From contig CAJYAD010000004.1 of the NCBI GenBank assembly GCA_913064775.1, positions 62,001-126,000 on the forward strand: a stretch of DNA of 64,000 nt, in the 5' to 3' direction. The notes beneath the pieces were generated by a model. The model was given only the letters and a program-made list of their open reading frames with translations. It ran no database searches and was not told the DNA's origin. The stretch's first letter is position 1, and each line of letters opens with the position of its first letter. A program made the position numbers and the translations under genes. Of this stretch, positions 26,059 to 34,917 are shown one piece after another. Source of the stretch: an uncultured Albidovulum sp. GTDB lineage: Bacteria; Pseudomonadota; Alphaproteobacteria; Rhodobacterales; Rhodobacteraceae.

Positions 26059-29000
26059 TCTGCTTCTCCCCTTCCTTGTCGTAGAAGACCGGATCGACGA
26101 TCCGCGCCTTGACCGCGGATCCGTCGGGTTTGGGGAACTCGATCTCTTCCCCCATCCGCTCGGGCCCGTGCTTCACCAGCCCCATCGCGATGCCCTTGCG
26201 CAGGGTCGGCGACCAATAGGTCGAGGTCACCCGGCCTTGCATGTTGCGCTGGCCGTTGGCGTTCACGCCCTCCGCCACCGCATAGGCGCCATCGGGCAGG
26301 ACCGAGCCATCGAGCGTCTCCAGCCCCACCAGTTTCCAGCGGTCGGGCGCCGACAGATGGCTGCGCTGCTGGCCCCGCTTGCCGAGGAAATCCTCTTTCT
26401 TCTTCGAAATCGCCCAGTTCAGGTTCAGATCCTGCGGCGTCACCGTGCCGTCGGTCTCATCCCCGATCATGACAAAGCCCTTCTCGGCCCGCATGACGTG
26501 CAGCGCCTCGGTGCCATAGGGCATCATTCCGAACTCTTGCCCGGCGGCATGTAGCGCCTCCCACAGGGCAAGGCCATGGCTGGCCGGCACCGCGATCTCA
26601 TAGGAAAGCTCACCCGAGAAAGAGATCCGGAAGATCCGCACCGGAAAGCCGCCCAAGGCGCCATCCTGCCAATCCATGAACTTGAAGCTCTCGGCGCAAA
26701 CATCCATTCCACCAAGACTTTCCAGAACCGCGCGGGCCTTGGGGCCGACCACGGCGATCTGGGCATATTGCTCGGTCAGGTTGGCGGTGTAGACCTTCCA
26801 GTCCCACCATTCGCATTGCAGCCAATCCTCCATCCAGGCGTGGATGCGGTCGGCGCCGCCGCTGGTGGTGTGGCAGAGCCACGTGTCTTCATCGATGCGC
26901 GCGACCACGCCGTCATCGCTGAGGAAGCCGTTTTCCGAACACATCAGCCCATAGCGGCATTTGCCCGGCTTCAGATTGCTCATCATGTTGGTGTAGAGCA
27001 TGTCGAGGAAGCGCCCCGCATCCGGCCCCTTGACCAGGATCTTGCCCAGGGTCGAGGCATCCAGAAGCCCCACCTTCTCACGCGTGTTCAGCACCTCGCG
27101 GTTGACGGCGGCCGAGGTCGCCTCATCCGGCTGGCGGTAGCAATAGGGGCGGCGCCAATGGCCGACGGGTTCCCATTCGACGCCATGCGCGGCGTGCCAG
27201 TCATGCATCGGCGTGCGGCGCAGGGGCTGGAAGATGTCGCCCCGCGCCTCGCCCGCCAGCGCCCCAATGGGCACCGGGGTGTAGGGCGGGCGGAAGGTGG
27301 TGGTGCCGACCTGCGGAATTGGTGCGTTCAGCGCATTCGCAAGTGCCGCGAGGCCATTGATATTGCTCAGCTTCCCCTGATCCGTCGCCATGCCGAGCGT
27401 GGTGTAGCGCTTGGTGTGTTCGACGCTTTCATAGCCCTCGCGCGCGGCCAGTTGCACGTCCGAGACCTTCACGTCGTTCTGGTAATCCAGCCACATCTTC
27501 ATCCGCAGATCCGGCCCCGCCCCCTGCGGCATGATCCAGACGGGTAGCAGCGGCGCCTCGGCCTCAGAACGGGCTTCGGGCACCGGGGCTTCCCCTGCGG
27601 GGCGGCCCAGCGCCTGCAGCGCGGCACTCGCGGCTACCGTGGCATCGCCCATCACCTCACCCGCCATCAGCGCGCCATTGGCGGATCCGGCGGCGAAGAC
27701 AAAGCCGGTGCCGTCATCGCCGAGCGGCGGGCGCGCGGGATCGGGGCGGAACATCGCCGCCGCCTCGTCCCAGCTCAGCTTGCCGCCGCAATGGGACCAC
27801 AGATGCACCACCGGCGACCAGCCGCCGGACATGGCGATGGCCTCGCAAGCGATCTCTTGCGTCACCGCCCCGCCCTCGCCCGCCTGGGGGCATAGCTGGA
27901 CGCCACTGACCCGCTTGCCGCCCTTGACGCCGACCACCGCCGTGCCGGTCAGCACCGTGATCCCCAGCGCCCGCGCGGCCTGCGGCAGGGCGCCGTCGGC
28001 CTGGGCGCGCGCGTCGATCACCGCAGGCACCGCAAGGCCCGCCTGTTTCAGTGTGATCGCGGTGCGATAGGCGTCGTCATTGTTGGTCACCACCACCGTG
28101 CGGTCGCCCGGGCTGACAGCCCAGTTCACCGCATAATCGCGCATCGCCGAGGCCAGCATCACACCCGGCACGTCATTGCCCGCGAAGGCCAGGGGCCGCT
28201 CGATCGCGCCGGTGGCGGTGACAATCCGCCCGGCGCGAATGCGCCACAGCCGGTGCCGGGGCCGCCCGTCGCCGGGGGTGTGATCTGCCACCTTTTCATC
28301 GGCCAGCACATAGCCATGATCGTAGACGCCAGCCCCCATCGTGCGGGTGCGGAGTGTTACATTCTCCATCCCATCAAGGGTTTGGACGGCGTTGTTGATC
28401 CAATCATCGGCGGGTTGTCCGTCGATCTGCACCCCGTCCACCGGCGCGCGGCCGCCCCAATGCGCGGTCTGTTCCAGCACCAGCACCCGGGCGCCCGAGG
28501 CCCCCGCGACCAGCGCCGCCTGCAACCCGGCGATGCCGCCGCCGATCACCAGAAGATCGCAGAAGGCGTAGAAATATTCATAGCGGTCGGCGTCGCGTTC
28601 CACCGGCGCGCGGCCGAGGCCCGCGGATTGGCGGATCACCGGCTCAAACAGGTGTTTCCAGGCCGCGCGGGGGTGGATGAAGGTCTTGTAGTAGAAGCCC
28701 GCGGGCAGGAATTTCGCCACCAGCCCGTTCAGTGCGCCGATGTCGAAGTCGAGGCTGGGCCAATGGTTCTGGCTGGCCGCCGTGAGGCCGTCGAACAGCT
28801 CGGTCGTCGTGCTGCGCTGGTTGGGTTCCAGCCGCGCGCCGGTGCCGAGGTTGACCAGCGCGTTCGGCTCTTCCGCGCCCGAGGCCACCAGCCCGCGCGG
28901 GCGGTGATACTTGAAGCTGCGGCCCAGAAGCATCTGATCCTCGGCCAGCAGGGCCGAAGCCAGCGTATCGCCGGAATAGCCGCGCAGCCGCTTGCCGTTG

Positions 29001-29065
29001 AAGGAAAATTCCAGCGCCTTGCTGCGGTCGATCAGGCGGCCGCCAGAGGCCAGACGGGTGCTCAT
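26051..29065 (-). CDS. soxA: Sarcosine oxidase alpha subunit
   Basis: About 1004 residues. N-terminal 2Fe-2S-ferredoxin-like segment with FNGKRLRGYSGDTLASALLA, then a pyridine-nucleotide/FAD domain (LLVIGGGIAGLQAALVAG, about 170-187), and a C-terminal GcvT aminomethyltransferase-like domain (about 610-1000; TLGKILVKGPDAGRFLDML, ALHVMRAEKGFVMIGDETDG). The start at 29065 overlaps the soxD stop by ATGA and matches family N-termini; longer frames lack a site. The complex oxidises sarcosine, transferring the one-carbon unit to tetrahydrofolate and producing peroxide. Confidence 0.95.
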   Translation of the reverse strand: MSTRLASGGRLIDRSKALEFSFNGKRLRGYSGDTLASALLAEDQMLLGRSFKYHRPRGLVASGAEEPNALVNLGTGARLEPNQRSTTTELFDGLTAASQNHWPSLDFDIGALNGLVAKFLPAGFYYKTFIHPRAAWKHLFEPVIRQSAGLGRAPVERDADRYEYFYAFCDLLVIGGGIAGLQAALVAGASGARVLVLEQTAHWGGRAPVDGVQIDGQPADDWINNAVQTLDGMENVTLRTRTMGAGVYDHGYVLADEKVADHTPGDGRPRHRLWRIRAGRIVTATGAIERPLAFAGNDVPGVMLASAMRDYAVNWAVSPGDRTVVVTNNDDAYRTAITLKQAGLAVPAVIDARAQADGALPQAARALGITVLTGTAVVGVKGGKRVSGVQLCPQAGEGGAVTQEIACEAIAMSGGWSPVVHLWSHCGGKLSWDEAAAMFRPDPARPPLGDDGTGFVFAAGSANGALMAGEVMGDATVAASAALQALGRPAGEAPVPEARSEAEAPLLPVWIMPQGAGPDLRMKMWLDYQNDVKVSDVQLAAREGYESVEHTKRYTTLGMATDQGKLSNINGLAALANALNAPIPQVGTTTFRPPYTPVPIGALAGEARGDIFQPLRRTPMHDWHAAHGVEWEPVGHWRRPYCYRQPDEATSAAVNREVLNTREKVGLLDASTLGKILVKGPDAGRFLDMLYTNMMSNLKPGKCRYGLMCSENGFLSDDGVVARIDEDTWLCHTTSGGADRIHAWMEDWLQCEWWDWKVYTANLTEQYAQIAVVGPKARAVLESLGGMDVCAESFKFMDWQDGALGGFPVRIFRISFSGELSYEIAVPASHGLALWEALHAAGQEFGMMPYGTEALHVMRAEKGFVMIGDETDGTVTPQDLNLNWAISKKKEDFLGKRGQQRSHLSAPDRWKLVGLETLDGSVLPDGAYAVAEGVNANGQRNMQGRVTSTYWSPTLRKGIAMGLVKHGPERMGEEIEFPKPDGSAVKARIVDPVFYDKEGEKQNV

Positions 29066-29385
29066 TCGATGCCCTCCCACTGCGGTCGTTTCGCCTTGAT
29101 CGCGGCCAGCAGGTCGGCCGGGGGCCTGGTGGTCTGCGCGGGATAGGTGCCGAAGACCTCCAGCGTGGCGGTGCAGCGCGCGGCCAGGAACCACTTGCCG
29201 CAGCCATAGGCATGGCGCCAGCGCTCAAAATGCACGCCCTTGGGGTTCTTGCGGGCGAACATGTAGCCCTCAAAGTCTTCGTCGCTCGCGCCCGCGCCGA
29301 AGCGCTTCAGATGCGCCTCGCCGCCCGGGGCAAGTTCGGCTTCCTCGGCGCGGACGCCGCAATAGGGGCAGGTCAGGATCAGCAT
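29062..29385 (-). CDS. soxD: Sarcosine oxidase delta subunit
   Basis: 107 residues starting MLILTCPYCGVR (the second Met of the open frame, matching SoxD family N-termini; GAGGG lies upstream). Cys residues at CPYCG and GCGKWF...C form the zinc site of the delta subunit. RKNPKGVHFERWRHAYGCGK is the most conserved block. Overlaps soxA by 4 nt. Confidence 0.93.
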   Translation of the reverse strand: MLILTCPYCGVRAEEAELAPGGEAHLKRFGAGASDEDFEGYMFARKNPKGVHFERWRHAYGCGKWFLAARCTATLEVFGTYPAQTTRPPADLLAAIKAKRPQWEGIE

Positions 29386-29405
29386 GGGCGGGCCCTCAAG
29401 CATGA

Positions 29406-29443
29406 CGAAAGGGCCGAGGGGTGCTGACGCCCCCGGCCCTTCG
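29406..29443 (-). terminator. Hairpin between small membrane protein gene and soxD
   Basis: An inverted repeat (CGAAGGGCCGGGGG facing CCCCTCGGCCCTTTCG on the minus strand) lies just after the 54-residue membrane protein gene and before soxD. It could terminate or attenuate transcription entering soxD from upstream. Confidence 0.5.
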
Positions 29444-29484
29444 CTGTGGATATGGGTTTGCGCGGCGCCCGGGCGCCGGCGGTT

Positions 29485-29649
29485 TCAGCCGCCCTTGACC
29501 GAAGGCAGCTGGATGGTGATGGAATTGTCCTTGTGGTTCGGCGAGAAGCTGTCGCCGTTGTAGAGATACCAAGCAATCCCGCCGACGACGACAACGACCG
29601 CGCCCAGGACGAAGCCGATCGCGGTGTTGGATTTGTTCTGAATGGCCAT
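29485..29649 (-). CDS. 54-residue single-span membrane protein
   Basis: A small gene with an excellent ribosome site (GGAGGT, seven bases before ATG). The product has a short polar N-terminus (MAIQNKSN), one membrane span (TAIGFVLGAVVVVVGGIAWY) and a polar tail (NHKDNSITIQLPSVKGG). It lies between soxB and soxD, an interval that is normally empty. No family is recognised. The span resembles that of the 121-residue protein just upstream (IGxVxGxxVVxxGxIAWxL), suggesting related origin or a shared partner. Confidence 0.72.
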   Translation of the reverse strand: MAIQNKSNTAIGFVLGAVVVVVGGIAWYLYNGDSFSPNHKDNSITIQLPSVKGG

Positions 29650-29805
29650 GCGAATACCTCCGGTTGCTGTGCAATCGCGTGGGTAACACGCAGGTTACCA
29701 GATTGGTTCCACTGCAAAAATCTTTCTTTCGCGCGCCGGCGGCGGGGCATGGCAAAGGCGGGCGCCAATTGGCACCCGCCGCGCGCGCAGGCGATTGCGC
29801 GGGCC

Positions 29806-30171
29806 CTAGTTGCCGGTCGAGGCGGCCGCGCCGGCCTGGGCGCCGCCGGTGTTTGCGCCGCCCGTACTGGTACCCGTGCTGGCGCCAGCCTTGGCCGTGC
29901 TGCCGCCGGAATTCGCAGCCCCCGCGCCACCGCCTGCACCCCCGACGTCGACCTTGGTCGAGATCGAGGTCTTGCCGCCGCCCTGGCCCATGTGGTCCCC
30001 CACATGCTCACCCATGCCGCCGCCGAACAAGAGCCAGGCGATGATGCCCACGGCAACCACGAGGCCGCCGACGATGAAGGCGATGCCGGTGCCGCCGCCG
30101 CTTCTGGTTGCGCGAATCTCGGTGCGTTCGCGCAAGGTGCTGTCATGTCTGTCGTGGTTGTGATCGACCAT
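29806..30171 (-). CDS. 121-residue membrane protein with Gly/Ala/Thr-rich tail
   Basis: Cytoplasmic charged N-terminus (DHNHDRHDSTLRERTEIRAT), one span (GIAFIVGGLVVAVGIIAWLL, about 29-48), then an extracytoplasmic His-containing segment (GEHVGDHMGQGGG) and a 50-residue low-complexity Gly/Ala/Ser/Thr tail. Codon use is like its neighbours. Not a recognised family. Located between soxB and the 54-residue gene on the same strand. Confidence 0.7.
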   Translation of the reverse strand: MVDHNHDRHDSTLRERTEIRATRSGGGTGIAFIVGGLVVAVGIIAWLLFGGGMGEHVGDHMGQGGGKTSISTKVDVGGAGGGAGAANSGGSTAKAGASTGTSTGGANTGGAQAGAAASTGN

Positions 30172-30280
30172 GTCGTCGCCTCCAATCGAACTGTCTTCGA
30201 AAGGAGAACCCGGACCCGCCCTCGCCGGTTCCGGCCATCGGCGGGGGCTTGCCCAAGCTGTGCGGCGGCGGCGCGGCGCA

Positions 30281-31525
30281 TCAATGCGCCACCCCTGCGG
30301 CGACGCTCTCGTCGATGAAGCGGCCCTCGCGGAACCGCTCCAGCCCGAAATCGGCGGCCAGCGGCGAATGGCCCTTGGCCATCAGTTCGGCCATCGCCCA
30401 GCCGGAGCCGGGGATCGCCTTGAACCCGCCGGTGCCCCAGCCGCAGTTGATGAAGCAATTGCCCAGCGGCGTTTTCGACAGGATCGGAGAGCGGTCACCG
30501 GTCATGTCGACGATGCCGCCCCATTGGCGCAGCATCTTGAGGCGGCTGATCATCGGGAAAGTCTCGACCAGCGCGCGCAGAGTTTCCTCGATATGGTGGA
30601 AAGAGCCGCGCTGGGTGAAGTTATTGAACCCGTCGGTGCCGCCGCCGATCACCATCTCACCCTTGTCGGATTGCGACATGTAGCCATGCACCGTGTTGGC
30701 CATCACCACCACATCCATGCAGGGCTTGATGGGCTCCGACACCAGCGCCTGTAGTGCCACCGCCTCGATCGGCAGCCGGAAGCCCGCCATTTCCGCCAAT
30801 TGCCCCGAATGGCCCGCGACGATCATCGCCAGCTTGCCGCAGCCGATGAACCCGCGCGAGGTGTCCACCCCGGTCACCTGACCGTCTTGCTGGCGCACGC
30901 CGGTCACCTCGGTCTGCTGAATGATGTGCATCCCCATGGCCGAGCAGGCCCGCGCATAGCCCCAGGCCACCGCATCGTGGCGCGCGGTGCCGCCGCGGCG
31001 CTGGTAGAGCGCGCCCAGCACGGGATAGCGCGGCCCGTCGATATTGATGATCGGCACGATCTCTTTCACCTTGGCCGGCTCGATCCATTCGGTCGCCACG
31101 CCCTGCAGGTGGTTGGCGTGGACCGTGCGCAGATAGCCGCGCACCTCATGATGGGTCTGGGCCAGCATCAACAGGCCACGGGGGCTGAACATGACGTTGT
31201 AGTTCAGGTCCTGGCTGAGGTTTTCGTACAGCTTCAGCGCCTTGTCGTAGATCGCCGCCGACGGATCCTGCAGGTAGTTCGAGCGGATGATCGTGGTGTT
31301 GCGGCCAGTATTGCCGCCGCCCAGCCAACCCTTCTCGATCACCGCGACATTGGTGATGCCGAAATTCTTGCCCAGGTAATAGGCGGTGGCGAGGCCATGG
31401 CCGCCGGCGCCGACGATCACCACATCGTAATGCTTGCGAGGCTCGGGCGAGGCCCAGGCGCGCTCCCAGCCGGTGTGGTGGCGCATGGCCTCGCGGGCGA
31501 GGGCGAAGACGGAATAGCGTTTCAT
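30281..31525 (-). CDS. soxB: Sarcosine oxidase beta subunit
   Basis: A 414-residue FAD-dependent oxidase. Dinucleotide motif VVIVGAGGHGLATAYYLGKN (about 35-54); the segment TARHDAVAWGYARA (about 180) contains the region that carries the covalent flavin in this family; the C-terminus has CGWGTGGFKAIPGSG. It holds the sarcosine-oxidising FAD site. First gene of the sox cluster, separated from soxD by about 900 nt that encode two small membrane proteins. Confidence 0.95.
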   Translation of the reverse strand: MKRYSVFALAREAMRHHTGWERAWASPEPRKHYDVVIVGAGGHGLATAYYLGKNFGITNVAVIEKGWLGGGNTGRNTTIIRSNYLQDPSAAIYDKALKLYENLSQDLNYNVMFSPRGLLMLAQTHHEVRGYLRTVHANHLQGVATEWIEPAKVKEIVPIINIDGPRYPVLGALYQRRGGTARHDAVAWGYARACSAMGMHIIQQTEVTGVRQQDGQVTGVDTSRGFIGCGKLAMIVAGHSGQLAEMAGFRLPIEAVALQALVSEPIKPCMDVVVMANTVHGYMSQSDKGEMVIGGGTDGFNNFTQRGSFHHIEETLRALVETFPMISRLKMLRQWGGIVDMTGDRSPILSKTPLGNCFINCGWGTGGFKAIPGSGWAMAELMAKGHSPLAADFGLERFREGRFIDESVAAGVAH

Positions 31526-31835
31526 CGGCGAAGACTCTCTTCGGGGGGCGGCGTCTCACCCGGGTTCTACCGGGCATGCTGTCTGCGCCGCCACTGGCAG
31601 CGGCACAATAGGGCAAAATGCGACATCCGGCACCCGGGCGCCAGAGGGTCGGGCGGGAAGGAGGCGGCGAAGGGGGTGGTGAAGGGGGTGGTGAAGGGGG
31701 CGTTGAGGATCGGGCAGGCGCGCGCGCGGCTTCAGTTGCACAGCGTTGCCCCCAATCGCTCCTGCGGCGACAAGGGGCTTTCGCCCTCGCGGCCGAGGCC
31801 TTAGATGGGAAGACGCGGCGGCGAAGGGAGAGGAC
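31526..31835. other. Divergent intergenic region soxB/ccmI
   Basis: 310 nt without a gene. It contains a three-unit 12-bp tandem repeat (listed separately) and must hold both promoters. No convincing -35/-10 pair was identified on either strand. Confidence 0.55.
31669..31704. repeat. 12-bp tandem repeat, three units
   Basis: GAAGGGGGTGGT occurs at 31669-31680 and 31681-31692, followed by the variant GAAGGGGGCGTT at 31693-31704. It lies in the soxB/ccmI divergent promoter region. Confidence 0.85.
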
Positions 31836-33413
31836 ATGGGATTTACCAGTGAACTGGGGGCCGATCTGGGCGACTGGGGCTTCTGGCTGGCTGCGGGCTT
31901 CATGTTCGCGGCGGTCGCGGGGCTGATGCTGCTGGCGCTGGTGCGCGGTCGCGCGCGAACCGACGCCGCCGCCACATATGATCTGCAAGTTTACCGCGAC
32001 CAGCTGCGCGAGGTCGAAAAGGACCTTGCCCGCGGCACCATTTCCGAGGCCGAGGCCCAGCGGGTGCGCACCGAGGTCTCGCGCCGGGTGCTGGACGCGG
32101 ACCGCGCCCTCGCCATGCGCGGCGCCCCCCGCCCCGCGCCGCGCGCCGCAAGCTGGGTCGCGGGTGTGGTGATTGTCGCCGCCCTGGCCGGGGCCTTCGC
32201 GCTCTATCTGCGGGTGGGCGATCCGGGCCAGCCCGACGATCCGATGGCCGCGCGGCTGGCGGAATCGCGCAAGCTGGCGGTCGACCGCCCCAGCCAGTCC
32301 GAGATCGAGGCGATGGCCGCCAAGAGCCTGATCCCGCCCGCGCCCGACCCGCAATACGCCCAGCTGATCGCCGAGCTGCGCGCCGCGGTGAAGCAGCATC
32401 CCGACGATCTGCAGGGGCAGGTTCTGCTGGCCCAGCATGAAGCCCGGCTGGGCCATTTCATCGCCGCCTATCACGCGCAAGAGGCGGTGATCCGCCTCAA
32501 GGGCAAGGCCGCCACCGCCGAGGACCACGCCAAGCTGGCGGAACTGATGGTCTATGCGGCGGCGCGCTATGTCTCGCCCGCCGCCGAACGCCAGTTGAAC
32601 ATCGCGCTGAAGATGGACCCGACCAATGTGACGGCGCGGTTCTTTCTGGGGGTGATGATGTCGCAGATCGGCCGGCCCGACATCGGCTTCCAGATCTGGG
32701 AGACCCTGCTGCCGCAACTGCCGCAGGGATCGCCCTGGATCGCGCCGCTGCGCGCGCAACTGCCGCAGATGGCCGAGATGGCCGGCGTGCGCTATCAGTT
32801 GCCGCCGCCGCAGGGCGCCGGGCCCGGCCCCTCGGCGGCGCAGGTCGCCGCCGCCAAGGACATGACCCCCGCCCAGCGCAAGGAGATGATCCGCGGCATG
32901 GTCGAGGGGCTGGCCACCCGGCTCGACACCAAGGGCGGCACGCCGCAGGATTGGGCGCGACTGCTGAATGCCTATGGCGTGCTGGGGGAGGCTGGCAAGC
33001 GCGACGCGGCGCTGGCAAAGGCGCGCACCGCCTACAAGGGCAACGCGCCGGCGCTGCAGATCATCGACGCCGCCGCCGGGGCGCCTGCGGAGGCCGCCGC
33101 CGCCGCCCTGCCCGGCCCCAGCGCGGGCGACATCCAGGCCGCCGGCCAGATGAGCCCGGCCCAGCGTCAGCAGATGATCGAGGGCATGGTTTCCCGACTG
33201 GCTGACAAGCTGGCAAATCAGGGTGGCACGGCCCCCGAATGGGCGCGGCTGATCGGCGCCTACGGGGTGCTGGGCCGCAAGGACCGCGCCCGCGCGATCT
33301 GGGACGAGGCCCAGACCCGCTTCAAGGATCACCCGGCCGAACTGGCCCAGATCCATGCGGCGGCGGTGAAGGCCGGGGTGTCGTCGGACGCCGCCTCGGG
33401 GGTCACGCAGTGA
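31836..33413 (+). CDS. ccmI: c-type cytochrome biogenesis protein CcmI
   Basis: 525 residues. Two N-terminal spans (WGFWLAAGFMFAAVAGLMLL and SWVAGVVIVAALAGAFALYL) flank the cytoplasmic leucine-zipper-like loop YDLQVYRDQLREVEKDLARG. The periplasmic part is a TPR region with helical repeats. It acts as the apocytochrome chaperone in system I heme ligation. The last 200 residues contain a duplicated module (GPSAAQVAAAKDMTPAQRKE... and GPSAGDIQAAGQMSPAQRQQ..., each ending in YGVLG). Start at 31836 has GGGAGAGGA upstream. The stop overlaps ruvX. Confidence 0.93.
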   Translation: MGFTSELGADLGDWGFWLAAGFMFAAVAGLMLLALVRGRARTDAAATYDLQVYRDQLREVEKDLARGTISEAEAQRVRTEVSRRVLDADRALAMRGAPRPAPRAASWVAGVVIVAALAGAFALYLRVGDPGQPDDPMAARLAESRKLAVDRPSQSEIEAMAAKSLIPPAPDPQYAQLIAELRAAVKQHPDDLQGQVLLAQHEARLGHFIAAYHAQEAVIRLKGKAATAEDHAKLAELMVYAAARYVSPAAERQLNIALKMDPTNVTARFFLGVMMSQIGRPDIGFQIWETLLPQLPQGSPWIAPLRAQLPQMAEMAGVRYQLPPPQGAGPGPSAAQVAAAKDMTPAQRKEMIRGMVEGLATRLDTKGGTPQDWARLLNAYGVLGEAGKRDAALAKARTAYKGNAPALQIIDAAAGAPAEAAAAALPGPSAGDIQAAGQMSPAQRQQMIEGMVSRLADKLANQGGTAPEWARLIGAYGVLGRKDRARAIWDEAQTRFKDHPAELAQIHAAAVKAGVSSDAASGVTQ

Positions 33414-33889
33414 GCGTGATCGAGGCGATCGAGGAATTCGCCGCCGCGCTGCCGCCGCGCCGGGCGCTGGCGGGGCTGGATTTCGGCGACAAGACGGTCG
33501 GGGTGGCGGTCTCGGACGGGATGCTGAGCGTCGCCTCGCCGCTGGAAACCATCCGGCGGGTGAAGTTCACCAAGGATGCCGAGGCGCTGCTGGCAATCCT
33601 GACCCGGCGCGAGATCTGCGGCATCGTGCTGGGCCTGCCGCGCAACATGGACGGCTCGGAAGGGCCGCGCTGCCAGAAAAGCCGGGCCTTCGCGCGCAAC
33701 CTTTCCCGCCTGACCGATCTGCCGATCACCTTCTGGGATGAGCGCCTGTCGACCGTCGCGGCGGAACGCGCGCTGCTGGAGGCCGACACCTCACGCAAGC
33801 GCCGCGCCGAGGTGATCGACCACGTCGCCGCCGCCTATATCCTGCAAGGGGCGCTGGACCGGCTGAGCCATATGCGGAGCGGACGATGA
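33410..33889 (+). CDS. ruvX: Putative pre-16S rRNA nuclease / Holliday junction resolvase-like YqgF
   Basis: 159 residues with an RNase H-like fold: GLDFGDKTVGVAVSDG (acidic catalytic Asp), IVLGLPRNMDGSEGPRCQ and FWDERLSTVAAERAL, then DHVAAAYIL with a late Asp. The start is GTG at 33410, overlapping the ccmI stop (GTGA). It processes the 5' end of 16S rRNA in other bacteria. Coupled to the following DUF1289 gene by ATGA. Confidence 0.93.
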   Translation: MSVIEAIEEFAAALPPRRALAGLDFGDKTVGVAVSDGMLSVASPLETIRRVKFTKDAEALLAILTRREICGIVLGLPRNMDGSEGPRCQKSRAFARNLSRLTDLPITFWDERLSTVAAERALLEADTSRKRRAEVIDHVAAAYILQGALDRLSHMRSGR

Positions 33890-34116
33890 GCGACGAGATC
33901 TGGAGCCGCGACGAGATCGAGAGCCCCTGCGTAAGGATCTGTGTGCTGCATCCAGAGGCCAGGATCTGCATCGGCTGCCACCGCAGTGGCGCCGAGATCG
34001 CCGCCTGGTCGCGGATGTCGGCCGAAGAGCGCCGCGCGGTGATGGCGGAACTGCCGGCCCGGGCGCCGCTTCTGGCGCGCCGCCGCGGCGGGCGCGCGGG
34101 ACGGCAGCGGTCCTGA
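33886..34116 (+). CDS. DUF1289 Cys-rich small protein
   Basis: 76 residues containing SPCVRICVLHPEARICIGCH: four Cys in the DUF1289 arrangement (CxxxC...CxxC), followed by EIAAWSRMSAEERRAVMAEL. The cluster probably binds a metal. Function unknown. Overlaps ruvX by ATGA. Confidence 0.9.
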   Translation: MSDEIWSRDEIESPCVRICVLHPEARICIGCHRSGAEIAAWSRMSAEERRAVMAELPARAPLLARRRGGRAGRQRS

Positions 34117-34167
34117 GCGGGAATTTGCCGACATCGGGGCGGGCGCTTCGCGGTGTCGCGAAGGCCG

Positions 34168-34220
34168 CGGGCGGGGGCGCTGCCCCCTGCACCCCCGGCG
34201 TATTTTCGGAACAATGAAGG
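34168..34220. repeat. Interspersed C-rich repeat, half copy
   Basis: GCGGGGGCGCTGCCCCCTGC is followed by ACCCCCGGCGTATTTTCGGA and AATGAAGG. This is the mirrored half of the element seen at 7619-7680, in reverse orientation. Confidence 0.7.
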
Positions 34221-34322
34221 GGCGCCGGGAAGGGCGCCGGGGTGGCCAGGATCTGGCGGCGCCGGCCGGAGAGGTGCGCAAAACGGCTGACAGGCAGGGA
34301 GAGGCTGCGTTAGGTTGGCGCC

Positions 34323-34781
34323 ATGCGGTTTCTTCTGCCCCTGCTTTTGTTGCTGCTTGGTGGCCCGGCGCTGGCCTGTGTGCCGGCCTCGGGCAGCGCG
34401 GCGCTTTCGCGGAGTTTTCTGCTGCAGGTCAATGATTTGCGCGGACGGGCGGGGCTGCGCCAGTTGCATGTCGAGACGCGTCTGGCCCGGGCGGCCCTGG
34501 CCCATGCCTGCGACAACGCGCGGCGGCAGAGCTATACCCACCGCGGCGGCGACGGATCGACCCTGGCCACGCGGCTGGGCCGGGTGAAATACCCCTTTCG
34601 CGCGGCGGCCGAGAACACCGGCTGGGGGTTTCGCCGCGCCGCCAGCGCGCTGCGCTGGTGGATGAATTCACCCCCGCACCGCGCCAACCTGATGAACCCC
34701 GCCCTGCGCGACATCGGCATCGGCATTTCCCGGGGCGGTGACGAAAAACTATACTGGGTGCTGGATCTTGGCGCGCGCTGA
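34323..34781 (+). CDS. Secreted CAP (SCP/PR1-like) domain protein
   Basis: 152 residues: signal peptide (MRFLLPLLLLLLGGPALA) and a compact CAP domain with LLQVNDLRGRAGLRQL, ARAALAHACDNARRQSYTHR, AENTGWGFR and WWMNSPPHRANLMNPALRDIGIG. The His/Glu/His cavity residues of CAP proteins (YTHR, AENTG, SPPHR) are present. Exact role unknown. It is followed by a second CAP gene, suggesting duplication. Confidence 0.9.
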   Translation: MRFLLPLLLLLLGGPALACVPASGSAALSRSFLLQVNDLRGRAGLRQLHVETRLARAALAHACDNARRQSYTHRGGDGSTLATRLGRVKYPFRAAAENTGWGFRRAASALRWWMNSPPHRANLMNPALRDIGIGISRGGDEKLYWVLDLGAR

Positions 34782-34785
34782 GGGG

Positions 34786-34838
34786 TTGCCACCTTGGTGA
34801 CTCCATGCGCATTGCCACCTTGGTGACACCCATGTGCA
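34786..34838. repeat. Tandem 26/27-bp direct repeat between CAP genes
   Basis: Copy 1 (34786-34811) and copy 2 (34812-34838) both read TTGCCACCTTGGTGAC...CATG(C/T)GCA and abut exactly. Each contains the small inverted repeat CACC-TT-GGTG and a near-palindromic ATGCGCAT or ATGTGCAT. They are upstream of the second CAP gene and may be paired operator sites. Confidence 0.85.
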
Positions 34839-34917
34839 TTGTACAGCGGGCCGGCCATGGATAACGTCCGGCGCCAAAGACGTGACACGACAAGCCGTTC
34901 AGGAGATCAAGAGGCCC

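Noticed and set aside
31146-33356. Minus-strand frame of about 736 codons across soxB, the intergenic region and ccmI.
   Set aside because: It joins out-of-frame soxB sequence with antisense ccmI; no ribosome site and no family features.
34786-34838. CRISPR-like array.
   Set aside because: Only two abutting copies with no spacer; no cas genes in the window.
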